Source of the DNA: Bradyrhizobium sp. SRL28 | GTDB lineage: Bacteria > Pseudomonadota > Alphaproteobacteria > Rhizobiales > Xanthobacteraceae | Reading direction: 5' to 3' | DNA length: 64,000 bases | NCBI RefSeq assembly: GCF_018596315.1 | Contig: NZ_JAHEAG010000022.1 | Span: 1-64,000, forward strand | Part shown: positions 31,735 to 40,902 of the stretch, one piece after another | Layout: each line of letters opens with the position of its first letter | Numbering within the stretch: position 1 is the stretch's first letter | The notes under the pieces: generated by a model | What the model was told of the DNA's origin: nothing | What the model saw: only the letters and a program-made list of their open reading frames with translations | Databases searched by the model: none | Position numbers and translations under genes: made by a program

Positions 31735-34011
31735 ATGAGTTGTTGCGGTTCGCAAGCTGGATTGGTAGCGCTGCGGCCGGATGCGCGCGCAGCCGATGAG
31801 GAAGTGCTGCTTGCCAGCCCCATCGTCGCCGATGGTGTTCGCCAAACCGACTTGTCCGTGCCCACGATCCACTGCGGAGCATGCATTCGGACGATCGAGA
31901 AGGCGCTCGACGGGCTGGCCGGCGTGGAAAGCGCCCGCGTCAATCTTTCGACCAGGCGCGTAACGGTCAAGTGGCGAGCCGACGGACCTCCGCCGCCGCT
32001 CATCGAGACGCTCGAACAGGCCGGCTTCCAGGCGCATCTTTTCGATTTCGAGCCCGACAGCGGGGATGGCGCACGATCGGAACTCGTCCGCGCGCTCGCT
32101 GTCGCGGGCTTCGCTGCGAGCAACATCATGCTGCTTTCAGTGTCGGTCTGGGCGGGCGCCGAAGCCGAGACCCGCAATCTGTTTCATTGGCTGTCGGCGA
32201 TCATCGCTTTGCCCGCGCTGGCTTACTCTGGCCGGGTATTTTTCCGATCGGCCTGGCAGGCCGTGAGGCACGGACGCACCAATATGGATGTGCCGATCTC
32301 GCTTGGCGTACTGCTGGCCTTCGGCATGAGTTTCTATGAGACGATGGTGCTTGGCCCGCATGCCTATTTCGACGCGGCTATCTCCCTGCTGTTCGTTCTG
32401 CTGGTGGGACGCACGCTCGACCACATGGTGCGTGAACGCGCCCGGCTTGCGGTAAAGGGGCTGGCGCAGCTTTCTGCACGTGGCGCGTTCGTGCTGCAGG
32501 AGGACGGTACGCAGCTTTATCTCCCGACAAACGAGATTCGGACCGGGATGACCATTTTGCTGGCGGCCGGTGACCGTGTGCCTGTCGATGCGACCGTCAC
32601 CAAGGGGTCATCGGAAATGGACGTCTCGCTGGTGTCGGGAGAGCATGCGCCCGTCCGGGTCGCCACCGGCTCTGTCCTGCGGGCGGGAACGCTGAATCTG
32701 ACGGGACCTCTGACCATTGTCGCGACCGCGACATCAGGCGATTCGTTCCTCGGCGAGATGGTGCGGATGATGGAAGCCGCCGAGCAGGGGCGCTCCAGCT
32801 ATCGCCGTATTGCGGATCGCGCTGCGAGCCTCTATGCGCCGGCGGTCCACCTGACGGCACTCATGACGTTTGTCGGCTGGCTTGTCGCAACCGCCGACAT
32901 GCATCATGCGCTGACAATTGCCATTGCCGTGCTGATCATCACATGCCCTTGCGCGCTCGGTCTCGCGGTGCCGATGGTTCAGGTGGTCGCGGCCCGCAGG
33001 CTGTTCGATGCCGGCATCATGGTGAAGGACGGCGGCGCTCTTGAGCGCCTTGCCGAGGCCGACACGGTCGTGTTCGACAAGACCGGGACGCTGACGGCCG
33101 GTGTCCCACGCCTGATCGGATCGTGTGATGCAAGCCGTGAGACAACCGCAATCGCCGCTGAACTGGCTGCGCATTCGCGCCACCCTTATTCACGTGCGCT
33201 GGTCGAGGCCGGCGCCGGCCTTCCCGCACCTCATATCGCGTTCGATGAGATCTCCGAGCATCCCGGATACGGACTTGAGGCGCGTTCTGGCGCTTCAGTT
33301 TACCGACTGGGCCGGCCGGAATGGGCGCTCGCCGGTGTAACCGAAGCAGGCTCGATTTCCGGCAACGAATCCGTCGTGCTCGCAAAGGATGGCAGCCGCC
33401 TGTCGGATTTTCGCTTCGAGGATCGGCTGCGGGCGGACGCGGCAACGGCGGTCGCCGAGCTAAAGGAGATGGGATTTCGGGTTCAGGTGATTTCCGGCGA
33501 TCGCGAAATCTCGGTACGGCCGATCGCAGCCGAACTCGGCGTTCCCTGGCTTGCTGCCGCGTTGCCTGGCGACAAGACCACACACATTGCAGCGCTCGAA
33601 GCTTCCGGCCGCAAGGTCCTGATGGTCGGCGACGGACTGAACGACGCGCCGGCGCTGGCGGCAGCGCATGCATCGATGGCGCCGGCTTCAGCGGCAGACG
33701 TCGGACGCAACGCCGCTGACATGGTTTTTCTGCATGAGAGCCTGACCGCGGTGCCACTGGCGATCTCCATCGCACGAAGCGCCGGCCGGCTCGTTCGCCA
33801 GAATCTTGCTCTTGCGACGGCCTACAATGTCATCGCCGTGCCGATCGCAATCCTCGGCCATGTGACGCCGCTGGTTGCGGCAGTGGCGATGTCGGGATCG
33901 TCCATTCTGGTGGTCGCAAACGCGCTTCGCCTCGAGAGCCGACGAAGGAGCGCACACGCTGCTGGAGGTGCTCGGCTCCCGACCAAAGCCGCGATGGAGG
34001 CTGCCGAATGA
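31735..34011 (+). CDS. fixI: Copper-translocating P-type ATPase for cbb3 oxidase assembly (CcoI)
   Basis: Exports Cu from the cytoplasm for delivery to the CuB site. 758 residues, family length. N-terminal Cys cluster SCCGSQ, heavy-metal-associated domain with TIHCGACI near residue 44, then eight helices. The ion-binding motif in helix 6 is TCPCALGL (Cys404, Cys406), phosphorylation Asp448 in DKTGTLT, ATP-site HP in SRHPYSRAL and the hinge GDGLNDAPAL. It overlaps fixS by ATGA. Confidence 0.95.
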   Translation: MSCCGSQAGLVALRPDARAADEEVLLASPIVADGVRQTDLSVPTIHCGACIRTIEKALDGLAGVESARVNLSTRRVTVKWRADGPPPPLIETLEQAGFQAHLFDFEPDSGDGARSELVRALAVAGFAASNIMLLSVSVWAGAEAETRNLFHWLSAIIALPALAYSGRVFFRSAWQAVRHGRTNMDVPISLGVLLAFGMSFYETMVLGPHAYFDAAISLLFVLLVGRTLDHMVRERARLAVKGLAQLSARGAFVLQEDGTQLYLPTNEIRTGMTILLAAGDRVPVDATVTKGSSEMDVSLVSGEHAPVRVATGSVLRAGTLNLTGPLTIVATATSGDSFLGEMVRMMEAAEQGRSSYRRIADRAASLYAPAVHLTALMTFVGWLVATADMHHALTIAIAVLIITCPCALGLAVPMVQVVAARRLFDAGIMVKDGGALERLAEADTVVFDKTGTLTAGVPRLIGSCDASRETTAIAAELAAHSRHPYSRALVEAGAGLPAPHIAFDEISEHPGYGLEARSGASVYRLGRPEWALAGVTEAGSISGNESVVLAKDGSRLSDFRFEDRLRADAATAVAELKEMGFRVQVISGDREISVRPIAAELGVPWLAAALPGDKTTHIAALEASGRKVLMVGDGLNDAPALAAAHASMAPASAADVGRNAADMVFLHESLTAVPLAISIARSAGRLVRQNLALATAYNVIAVPIAILGHVTPLVAAVAMSGSSILVVANALRLESRRRSAHAAGGARLPTKAAMEAAE

Positions 34012-34175
34012 AGGACTATTTTTTCCTGATACCCATCGCGCTCGGGCTCGGCCTCGCCGCCCTCGCGGCCTTCATGTGGTCGCTCAAGACCCGACAATAT
34101 GACGATCTGGAAGGGGCAGCCGTGCGAATCCTGCAGGAAGAAGACGTTCCGATCCGGACGAAGTCTGGGCAATGA
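34008..34175 (+). CDS. fixS: cbb3 oxidase maturation protein CcoS
   Basis: A 55-residue single-helix membrane protein needed for insertion of haem and copper into CcoN. Sequence starts MKDYFFLIPIALGLGLAAL and continues AAFMWSLKTRQYDDLEGAA, the typical CcoS helix with the short cytoplasmic tail; it ends EEDVPIRTKSGQ. The start overlaps the fixI stop (ATGA). Last gene of the operon; no strong terminator hairpin was seen before the convergent TPR gene. Confidence 0.93.
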   Translation: MKDYFFLIPIALGLGLAALAAFMWSLKTRQYDDLEGAAVRILQEEDVPIRTKSGQ

Positions 34176-34214
34176 CAGCTCAACCATCGGCCGAACGCCT
34201 ATTATTCTCGCTGA

Positions 34215-35084
34215 TCAGTTACTGGCTCGCACGCCATAGCGCATAAAGTCATCATCGATCCCGGCCTGGATCGTCTTTGCCGCGGAGATATCGGCATCGC
34301 CGCCGGCCTTGTCGCCGTTCTTGAGCCTGGCCAGCCCGCGCCCATAGAGCGCACTCGCCAGCTTCGGATCGAAACGCAGCGCGGAACTGAAGTCATTGAT
34401 CGCCGCGCCAGCCTGTCCCATCTTCAGATGGATCAATCCACGCGAGTCATGGGTGGCGGCGTCGTTCGGCCACGACTGAAGCGCCCTGTTGCAGTCCTCA
34501 AGCGCCGCCTGCAACGCGCCGAGGATGGCCCGGGTCCAGCAGCGTCCGCTCCACGCGGCTTCCAGATTGGGCTCGAGGCGAATGGCCTCGTCGTAGTCCC
34601 GGCCTGCGCGATCGTACTCATTCTTTTTCAGGTAGACTCCGGCACGGTTGACGAAAGCTCTGCCGTAGTTCGGATTGAGCCTGATCGCCTGATCGAACGC
34701 TTTGAGGGCGAGGTCGTATTCGCCCTTCCGCAAGTAAGCCGCGCCGCGGTTGTTGAAGGGCTTGGCGTAAGCTGGATCGAGCTTGATCGATTGATCGAAA
34801 TCGGCGATGGCGCGGTCAAGGTCTCCCTTTGCCGTATGGGCATTGCCACGATTGTTATAGGCAATCGCAAGCGCCGTCGTCGTACCCTGGCCGGAATCGA
34901 TGAGCGCCGTGCAACCATCGATCCGGGCTGCGAACGATGTGCGATCCGAGCCGTTGCACAGCGCGATGTTCGCGACATAGTCGCTCTTCTTGGGGCTCTG
35001 CGCGGCAGCCAGTGAGCCAAGTAGCAGCAAGGCAAAAGCAGGCGCGAGGCCGTGGATGATGCGCCTGCTCGCACTCAGTTCCAT
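34215..35084 (-). CDS. Secreted TPR-repeat protein
   Basis: 289 residues with Sec signal (GLAPAFALLLLGSLAAA). From about residue 60 on there are six to seven TPR units (LAIAYNNRGNAHTAKGDLDR, FDQSIKLDPAYAKPFNNRGA, AFDQAIRLNPNYGRAFVNRA), so it is a protein-interaction scaffold in the periplasm. ATG at 35084 has GGAAAG upstream; the frame is open to 35177 without a comparable start. Cysteines near 50 and 65 (ALCNGSDR, DGCTALI) may form a disulfide. Partner unknown. Confidence 0.88.
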   Translation of the reverse strand: MELSASRRIIHGLAPAFALLLLGSLAAAQSPKKSDYVANIALCNGSDRTSFAARIDGCTALIDSGQGTTTALAIAYNNRGNAHTAKGDLDRAIADFDQSIKLDPAYAKPFNNRGAAYLRKGEYDLALKAFDQAIRLNPNYGRAFVNRAGVYLKKNEYDRAGRDYDEAIRLEPNLEAAWSGRCWTRAILGALQAALEDCNRALQSWPNDAATHDSRGLIHLKMGQAGAAINDFSSALRFDPKLASALYGRGLARLKNGDKAGGDADISAAKTIQAGIDDDFMRYGVRASN

Positions 35085-35205
35085 ATCAGACTTTCCAATG
35101 TTGGAACCAGCGTATGGGGCGGCCGTTGATCTGAACGCGGCACGCCCGAGGCTGGTTGACTGACAAGCTTCTCGCACCCTGAACGGCTTGCTCCAGGAAC
35201 GAGCC

Positions 35206-35853
35206 TTAGCACCCCCGACAGATGTTCAGATTAGACTTGGGAAAAGGCTTTTGGTCGGGCTGCAGCGCCGCTGGTGGCCCCGGCTTTCGCGCGACCTTGC
35301 TCTTGCCTTCTTCAATGAGCGTGGAAAATCTGACCGTCCCATCATCGGAAATTTCGACGCGTGGCGTGGTGCCTCTAACGCCCATGGTCGCGACGGGGGT
35401 GTCGATCTTCATATCGCCAGTCTTCGCGACTTTGCCGGCGACAAAGGTGAACGTGCCCTTGGTGAGATTGACCAAGCTGGAATTGGACGTACTGTTTGGG
35501 TCGTACACGAACTCGTTCAAAACCATTCGCGCGTTGTTCGACAGATTGAACGAGGTGCCGTCGGTGAAGTTGATGCCGACCTTGCCGTCGGCGCCGGTCG
35601 CAACCGCATCGCCCTGATAGACGAGATCGCCTACCTTCGCCTGAGCAGCCTGACCTGCGGTACCCACCTGAACGACCAGCGCACTCGCGCGTTCAATCGT
35701 GACCGAGCCTGTGGCGACAACAACTTTTCCAATCGGTTTTGACGCGACATCCTGAACGGCGGGTCTGACTTGTGCGTGAACTGGCGCGACGAAAAACCCG
35801 CCCGTCGCCAGAACGAAGCCTGTCACCAATGCGGCAATGGCATGCGTGCACAT
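35206..35853 (-). CDS. Secreted FecR-domain protein
   Basis: 215 residues. Sec signal ends FFVAPVHAQ. Residues about 40-165 match the FecR domain (GKVVVATGSVTIERASALVV, GDLVYQGDAVATGADGKVGI, DTPVATMGVRGTTPRVEI), a beta-rich fold. AGGGGGG precedes the ATG. The gene is divergent from the VCBS-repeat surface protein at 36070; such FecR proteins often accompany large repeat adhesins in bradyrhizobia. No transmembrane anti-sigma part is present, so it is not a classical FecR regulator. The C-terminus is Pro/Lys-rich and ends in two cysteines (NICRGC). Confidence 0.85.
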   Translation of the reverse strand: MCTHAIAALVTGFVLATGGFFVAPVHAQVRPAVQDVASKPIGKVVVATGSVTIERASALVVQVGTAGQAAQAKVGDLVYQGDAVATGADGKVGINFTDGTSFNLSNNARMVLNEFVYDPNSTSNSSLVNLTKGTFTFVAGKVAKTGDMKIDTPVATMGVRGTTPRVEISDDGTVRFSTLIEEGKSKVARKPGPPAALQPDQKPFPKSNLNICRGC

Positions 35854-36069
35854 GATCCCCCCTTCCTGAGAAGACCTTGTCCGGGAGAGCGCTGAGGGGC
35901 TCTTTGACGGGCAATATTATACCCGATGTCCGGGGAAGGCATCGTCCAGCGTTCGCTCGAAAGGATTACTCCTTTTGAGCCTAAAGCCTAACGCCCATGG
36001 ATTGGGCTAAGTTGGATCAGGAAATTTCTGCGGCTGGCCCCTTGGCTGGCAGCGCTAAATATTTGCCTC

Positions 36070-38730
36070 ATGGGCTGGAAAAAGCCAGACCACGAAAAAT
36101 CGCACGGGGTAAGTGGCAAACGGGGTAGGGCCATGCTCGTCAGGTCCCACGCCGGGACCGGGGACGAACGTAAGGCCGCCGTGGCCCCGTCTCCCCGCAT
36201 CGGCAACGTTCAGTCCGCGGCCGGGTTCGGCTCGCTTGAGCGCGCGACCTGCGCTGCCGCCCAAGACGAGACCGGCGGCTCTCGAAGTCGGGCTCGTGCC
36301 GGCAGGTTCGGCATGCTGTGGCTCACAGCACTTACCTTCGTGCTTGGGAAGCAGGCCGAGGCCGCCGACCCTGATGTCACGATCCTGGACGACGGCAACA
36401 TCACATACAAAGACCTCGCCCATGGCGCATTCGAGCTGGTCACCAAGGAGGTGATACCTCGATACCTCCTCGTTGATGATCCCGGACAAACCATCGTCCT
36501 GCGTTCCCAAGGGTCCTCGGTCAGTGTAAGTCAAAGCACAAACTCCGCTGCGCGAATGGCCGAATTGCAGGCGGCCCAACAGGAAGCGCTCGCCACCTAC
36601 GAGAAAGGACTGGGGTCGACGGGATCGAGCACGCCTCCTTCCCTCGAGACGCTGCCGGTGCAACCGATCAATTTCATCCAGACCGATGGTTCTGCCCCGG
36701 AGCAGGATGTGCCGGTTTTGCCTGCGGTAATCCTCGCGTCAGTCGAGGAGATGGTTGTCGGGAAAATACCGCCTCCACCGCCAACGCCGCCGACGCTGAA
36801 TGCGATAGTTGGGCCGACTGAAATCGACACCACGGTCTTTGACGTCTTCACTGCGACAAGCGGCACTTTCCTTGCCAGCAGTGCCAACAGTGGCGTTACA
36901 CTGACCTTCGGCGTCAGCGGGGGAACCGCCGGCAGCACCGTGATCGACGGCGCAACCTACGACGTATCGAGGGCTGGTCCTTACGGTACGCTTTACGTCG
37001 ACAGTACGACAGGCGCCTATACGTTCGTTCCGGACAATGACGCGATCAATGCGCTTGTTGCGCCGACCACCACGGATTTCACGATCACCGTATCCGACGG
37101 GACGCTGTCGGCCAATCAACCCTTTACGATCGCCATCAACGGCACCAACGACGCGGCCATCATCTCCGGCGCCACCGATGGCACGGCGATCGAGGCGAGC
37201 AGCGTCGCCAACGCCGCGCCGGTCGCGCTGAGCACGCTCAGTACGCTGAGCGCCACCGGGACGCTCACCAGCGCCGACGTCGATGACGCGCCCAATACTT
37301 TTACGACGGTTGACACTCCGACCGCCAGCGTGCGCGGCTTCGGCACCTTCACGATGTCGGCGGCCGGCGTCTGGACCTACACGATCGATGATTCCAACAG
37401 CGCGGTGCAGGCACTCAACGTCGGCGATAAACTGACCGACTCCTTCACGGTGACGACCATCGACGGCACCGCCCAGGTGGTGACAGTCACCATCAACGGC
37501 ACCAATGACGCATCAGTCATTTCGGGCACCACGACAGGATCGGTGATCGAGGACGGCGGCGCCAAGTGCGACCCGCCGACCGCGACCGGTACGCTCACCG
37601 TTACCGACGTCGACGACGCGCCCGGTTTTACGGCGGTCGATTGCCCGACGGCCAGCGAGGCCGGCTATGGCACCTTCACGATAGCGGCAGACGGCGTGTG
37701 GACCTACAAGCTCGACGACGCCAATTGCGCGGTGCAGGCACTTAATGTCGGAGATAAGCTGACCGACACATTCGAGGTGACCTCTCTGGATGGCACCACG
37801 CAGCGGGTGACGATTACCATCGATGGCACCAACGACGCCGCCATCATTTGCGGAACCAAGGAAGGCTCGGTCATCGAGGCTGGCGGCGTGGCCAATTCCG
37901 CATCTTGTAAACCAACCGCCACCGGCACGCTCACCGACACTGACGTCGACAACACTCCCAACACCTTTACGGCGATCGATTCGCCAAAGGCGAGCACCGG
38001 CGGCTATGGCACCTACACCATGACGACGGATGGCGTCTGGACCTACACGCTCGACGACACCAACGAAGCAGTGCAGGCACTCAATGTCTGCGACAAGCTG
38101 ACTGACTGCTTTACGGTGACCACCATCGACGGTACCCCGCAGGTGGTGACGATCACCATCAACGGCGCCAACGACGCCGCCATCATCTCCGGCGCCACGA
38201 CCGGCTCGGTAACCGAAGCTGGCGCTTGCACATACGGCACGCCGATCGCAACCGGCACGCTCACCGATACCGACGTCGACAACAGGCCCAATACCTTCAC
38301 GGAAGTGTGCTGGCCGAAGGCGAGCGAAGGCGGCTATGGCAGCTTCACGATGACGGCGGACGGCGTCTGGACTTACAAGCTCGACAATTCCAATTGCGAA
38401 GTGCAGGCGCTCAATGACTGCGACACGCTGACCGACTGCTTTGAGGTGACCACCATCGACGGCACCGCACAGGTGGTGAAAATCACCATCAACGGCGCCG
38501 ACGACACGTTCCACTTCAAGGACAAGATGTCCGACGCAAGCACTTCTGCTGTCATCGACCTTGCAGAGGATATCCCGGCGTCGATCAGCTCCCGCGAAAA
38601 CGCTGCAGGAACCAGTGCACCGCCAGCGATTTCAGAGGCAGCCCAAACGACCGAGCTATCCGACACTTCCGTTTGGAGCCAGCCGGGTACCGATGTCGCT
38701 ACCCGCGCGCCGCACGATCTGATCGTGTGA
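36070..38730 (+). CDS. VCBS-repeat surface protein with cysteine-enriched repeats
   Basis: 886 residues from the first ATG; the true start is uncertain (36070, 36133 after GGGTAGGGCC, or 36313 just before a hydrophobic helix MLWLTALTFVLGKQAEA). A domain of about 120 residues (DVTILDDGNITYKDLAHGAF) and a Pro-rich stretch (KIPPPPPTPPT) lead to a cadherin-like region and four VCBS repeats of about 110 residues, each opening with INGTNDAAIISG-like text and containing DGVWTYKLDD-like text. Cysteines rise through the repeats: 0, 3, 4 and 5 (for example LNVCDKLTDCF, NDCDTLTDCF). Such proteins are usually adhesins exported by type I systems; no exporter is seen here. Confidence 0.85.
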   Translation: MGWKKPDHEKSHGVSGKRGRAMLVRSHAGTGDERKAAVAPSPRIGNVQSAAGFGSLERATCAAAQDETGGSRSRARAGRFGMLWLTALTFVLGKQAEAADPDVTILDDGNITYKDLAHGAFELVTKEVIPRYLLVDDPGQTIVLRSQGSSVSVSQSTNSAARMAELQAAQQEALATYEKGLGSTGSSTPPSLETLPVQPINFIQTDGSAPEQDVPVLPAVILASVEEMVVGKIPPPPPTPPTLNAIVGPTEIDTTVFDVFTATSGTFLASSANSGVTLTFGVSGGTAGSTVIDGATYDVSRAGPYGTLYVDSTTGAYTFVPDNDAINALVAPTTTDFTITVSDGTLSANQPFTIAINGTNDAAIISGATDGTAIEASSVANAAPVALSTLSTLSATGTLTSADVDDAPNTFTTVDTPTASVRGFGTFTMSAAGVWTYTIDDSNSAVQALNVGDKLTDSFTVTTIDGTAQVVTVTINGTNDASVISGTTTGSVIEDGGAKCDPPTATGTLTVTDVDDAPGFTAVDCPTASEAGYGTFTIAADGVWTYKLDDANCAVQALNVGDKLTDTFEVTSLDGTTQRVTITIDGTNDAAIICGTKEGSVIEAGGVANSASCKPTATGTLTDTDVDNTPNTFTAIDSPKASTGGYGTYTMTTDGVWTYTLDDTNEAVQALNVCDKLTDCFTVTTIDGTPQVVTITINGANDAAIISGATTGSVTEAGACTYGTPIATGTLTDTDVDNRPNTFTEVCWPKASEGGYGSFTMTADGVWTYKLDNSNCEVQALNDCDTLTDCFEVTTIDGTAQVVKITINGADDTFHFKDKMSDASTSAVIDLAEDIPASISSRENAAGTSAPPAISEAAQTTELSDTSVWSQPGTDVATRAPHDLIV

Positions 38731-38779
38731 CGGAGCTGCGCCGGTTCCAACGCAGCCGTTCCACGCCGCACGAGACGCC

Positions 38780-39772
38780 CTACTTCGCCTCGCTCGCCTT
38801 GATTCCCGAGCTTTCAATCAGTTTGGCCACGCGTGGCAGGTCGGCGGCGAACAGGCGCGCATGCGCCTCAGCCGTCAAGTCGTTGTCAGGGAATGGCAGG
38901 GTTCCGAGCTGCTTGAGCTTCTCCAGCAGCTCCGGCTCGGAGAGCGCCGCGCGGAGCGCCGAGTTCAGCGCATTGATGGTCTCCTTCGGCGTGCCCTTCG
39001 CCACGTAGAGCCCATGCCACATCGAGTAGCTGACCTCGGGCATGCCGAGCTCGGCGGTGGTCGGCACGTCCTTCAACTGCTCGAGACGTTTCGGCGACGT
39101 AATGGCGATCCCGTACAGCGTACCGGCTTGAATCTGCGGCAGTGCGTTGGTCACCTGATCCCACAGCAAGTCGATCTGCCCCGCCAGCAGATCGCCGATT
39201 GCGGGGGCTGATCCGCGATAAGCCACGACCGTCGGTTTGAAGCCGAGCACATTGCCCATCATCACGGCGCACAGATGACTGTTTGTCCCGAGACCACCAT
39301 GCGCGAAGTTCGCCTTGTCGCCCTGCGCCTTGATCCAGGCGACATGGTCCTTCGGACCCTCGCCGGGGATCGACTTGCGGCCGATCAGGACCATCGGCGC
39401 GTTGTTGACGAGGCCGACCGGCTCGAACGCCGTTTTCGTATCATACCGCAGGTTGGTGAACAGGCTGGGCGCTGCGAGCAGCGCAACATGATTGATCAGG
39501 ATTGTCGAGCCGTCAGGCGCCGATCGGGCAACACGATCATTGGCCAGCGTGCTGCCGCCCCCGACCACGTTCTCGATGATGACGGTCTGGCCGAGCGTCC
39601 GCGACATCCGTTCGCCAATCAGGCGAGCGACGGTATCCGTACCACCGCCGGCCGCAAAGGGCACCACCAGCGTCACGGTCTTGGGGTTGGATTGCGCATG
39701 GGCCTGCGGCGAAAGCGCCGCAATCAGGAGGCCAAAGCCCATAAGGGCGCTTCTAAAAGGGAGATTGATCAC
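38780..39772 (-). CDS. Tripartite tricarboxylate transporter substrate-binding protein (Bug family)
   Basis: 330 residues. GTG at 39772 has GGAGG 8 nt upstream; an upstream in-frame start at 39874 lacks such a site. Sec signal (SALMGFGLLIAALSPQAHA). Signatures: LVVPFAAGGGTDTVARLIGE, VIIENVVGGGSTLANDRVA, KANFAHGGLGTNSHLCAVMM and VVAYRGSAPAIGDLLAGQID. It is divergent from dgoK-dgoA, so a sugar acid such as galactonate is a possible ligand, by context only. No permease genes nearby. Confidence 0.88.
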   Translation of the reverse strand: MINLPFRSALMGFGLLIAALSPQAHAQSNPKTVTLVVPFAAGGGTDTVARLIGERMSRTLGQTVIIENVVGGGSTLANDRVARSAPDGSTILINHVALLAAPSLFTNLRYDTKTAFEPVGLVNNAPMVLIGRKSIPGEGPKDHVAWIKAQGDKANFAHGGLGTNSHLCAVMMGNVLGFKPTVVAYRGSAPAIGDLLAGQIDLLWDQVTNALPQIQAGTLYGIAITSPKRLEQLKDVPTTAELGMPEVSYSMWHGLYVAKGTPKETINALNSALRAALSEPELLEKLKQLGTLPFPDNDLTAEAHARLFAADLPRVAKLIESSGIKASEAK

Positions 39773-39987
39773 GATGGCGTCCTCCAAAGTCTTTGTTTTT
39801 GTTGTTATGCCGCATTCTTGCGGACGTGCGCTCGTTGGCGAAGCTGCGCCGCTGAAAACAGCGTGGCATCGCATGATTTCGGATCATGCTGATTGCGCCT
39901 GCGCAAATCAATTACAAAGCGAGCGTAGCTCGCAGGCAGACCGGCGTGATACCATGTTCTTGAGGCGCGGATCGGGACGGAGTTGAA

Positions 39988-40902
39988 ATGAGCCAGGCTG
40001 CATATGTCGCGGTCGATTGGGGCACGAGCAGTTTTCGGCTTTGGCTCGTCGACCGGGGCGGCAATGTCCTGGGGGAACGGCGCAGCCACGAGGGCATGAT
40101 GACGGCGGGCAAGCTTGGCTTTCCGACCGTGCTGCAATCGCACCTGGAAGCCGTCGGCGCCGCGCCTGGGCTGCCCGTCGTTATCTGCGGCATGGCCGGT
40201 GCCCGGCAGGGGTGGGTTGAAGCCGGATATGTCGACACGCCGGCGCGGCTCGCATCGATCCCCGAGCATGCCGTCGCTGTGCCGGGACAGGACCGTGACA
40301 TCCGGATCCTTCCAGGCATCGCACAACGAGACCCAAAGGCGCCGGATGTCATGCGGGGCGAGGAAACCCAGTTGCTCGGTGCCTTGGGCGTGGACGCGGC
40401 TGACGATGCGGTGGTCTGCATGCCGGGTACCCATTCGAAGTGGGTCAGGGCGAATGGCGGGACCGTCGAACGCTTCGCCACGTTCATGACGGGAGAGCTG
40501 TTCGACGTCGTGTCGCGCGAGACGATCCTGTCCCACGCGGTGACCGGCGCCGACGAGGCGGAAGATATCGACGCATTCAAATCGGCGGTCATTGCCGCGT
40601 TCGAGGCACCTGCGTTCGCCGCCAATCTGCTGTTCCAGGTGCGATCGGGCCAGCTTCTTTACGGCGGCAAGCCAGCCTCGGCCCGCGAAAAAATATCCGG
40701 CACCCTGATTGGTCTCGAATTGGCGGCGGGGCTCGCCGGAGAAGTACCCAGCGCCGGCATCATGCTGGTGGCGTCAGGGCGGCTTCAGACGCTTTACCAG
40801 TTGGCGTTTGACACGGTGTCCGTTCCTGTCCGATCAATCGGCGCCGAGGATGCGGTCCGTCGCGGCCTTTCAATGGCCGCGGAATCATTTTGGAGTGTAT
40901 GA
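39988..40902 (+). CDS. dgoK: 2-dehydro-3-deoxygalactonokinase
   Basis: Phosphorylates 2-dehydro-3-deoxy-galactonate with ATP in the De Ley-Doudoroff galactose/galactonate pathway. 304 residues, family length. Signatures: YVAVDWGTSSFRLWLVDRGG at the start (phosphate-binding motif), CGMAGARQGWVEAGYVDTPA, MRGEETQLLGAL, CMPGTHSKWV and FMTGELFDVVSRETIL. ATG at 39988 follows GGAG. Its stop is next to the dgoA start, so the two form an operon; they are divergent from a Bug transporter protein. Confidence 0.94.
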   Translation: MSQAAYVAVDWGTSSFRLWLVDRGGNVLGERRSHEGMMTAGKLGFPTVLQSHLEAVGAAPGLPVVICGMAGARQGWVEAGYVDTPARLASIPEHAVAVPGQDRDIRILPGIAQRDPKAPDVMRGEETQLLGALGVDAADDAVVCMPGTHSKWVRANGGTVERFATFMTGELFDVVSRETILSHAVTGADEAEDIDAFKSAVIAAFEAPAFAANLLFQVRSGQLLYGGKPASAREKISGTLIGLELAAGLAGEVPSAGIMLVASGRLQTLYQLAFDTVSVPVRSIGAEDAVRRGLSMAAESFWSV

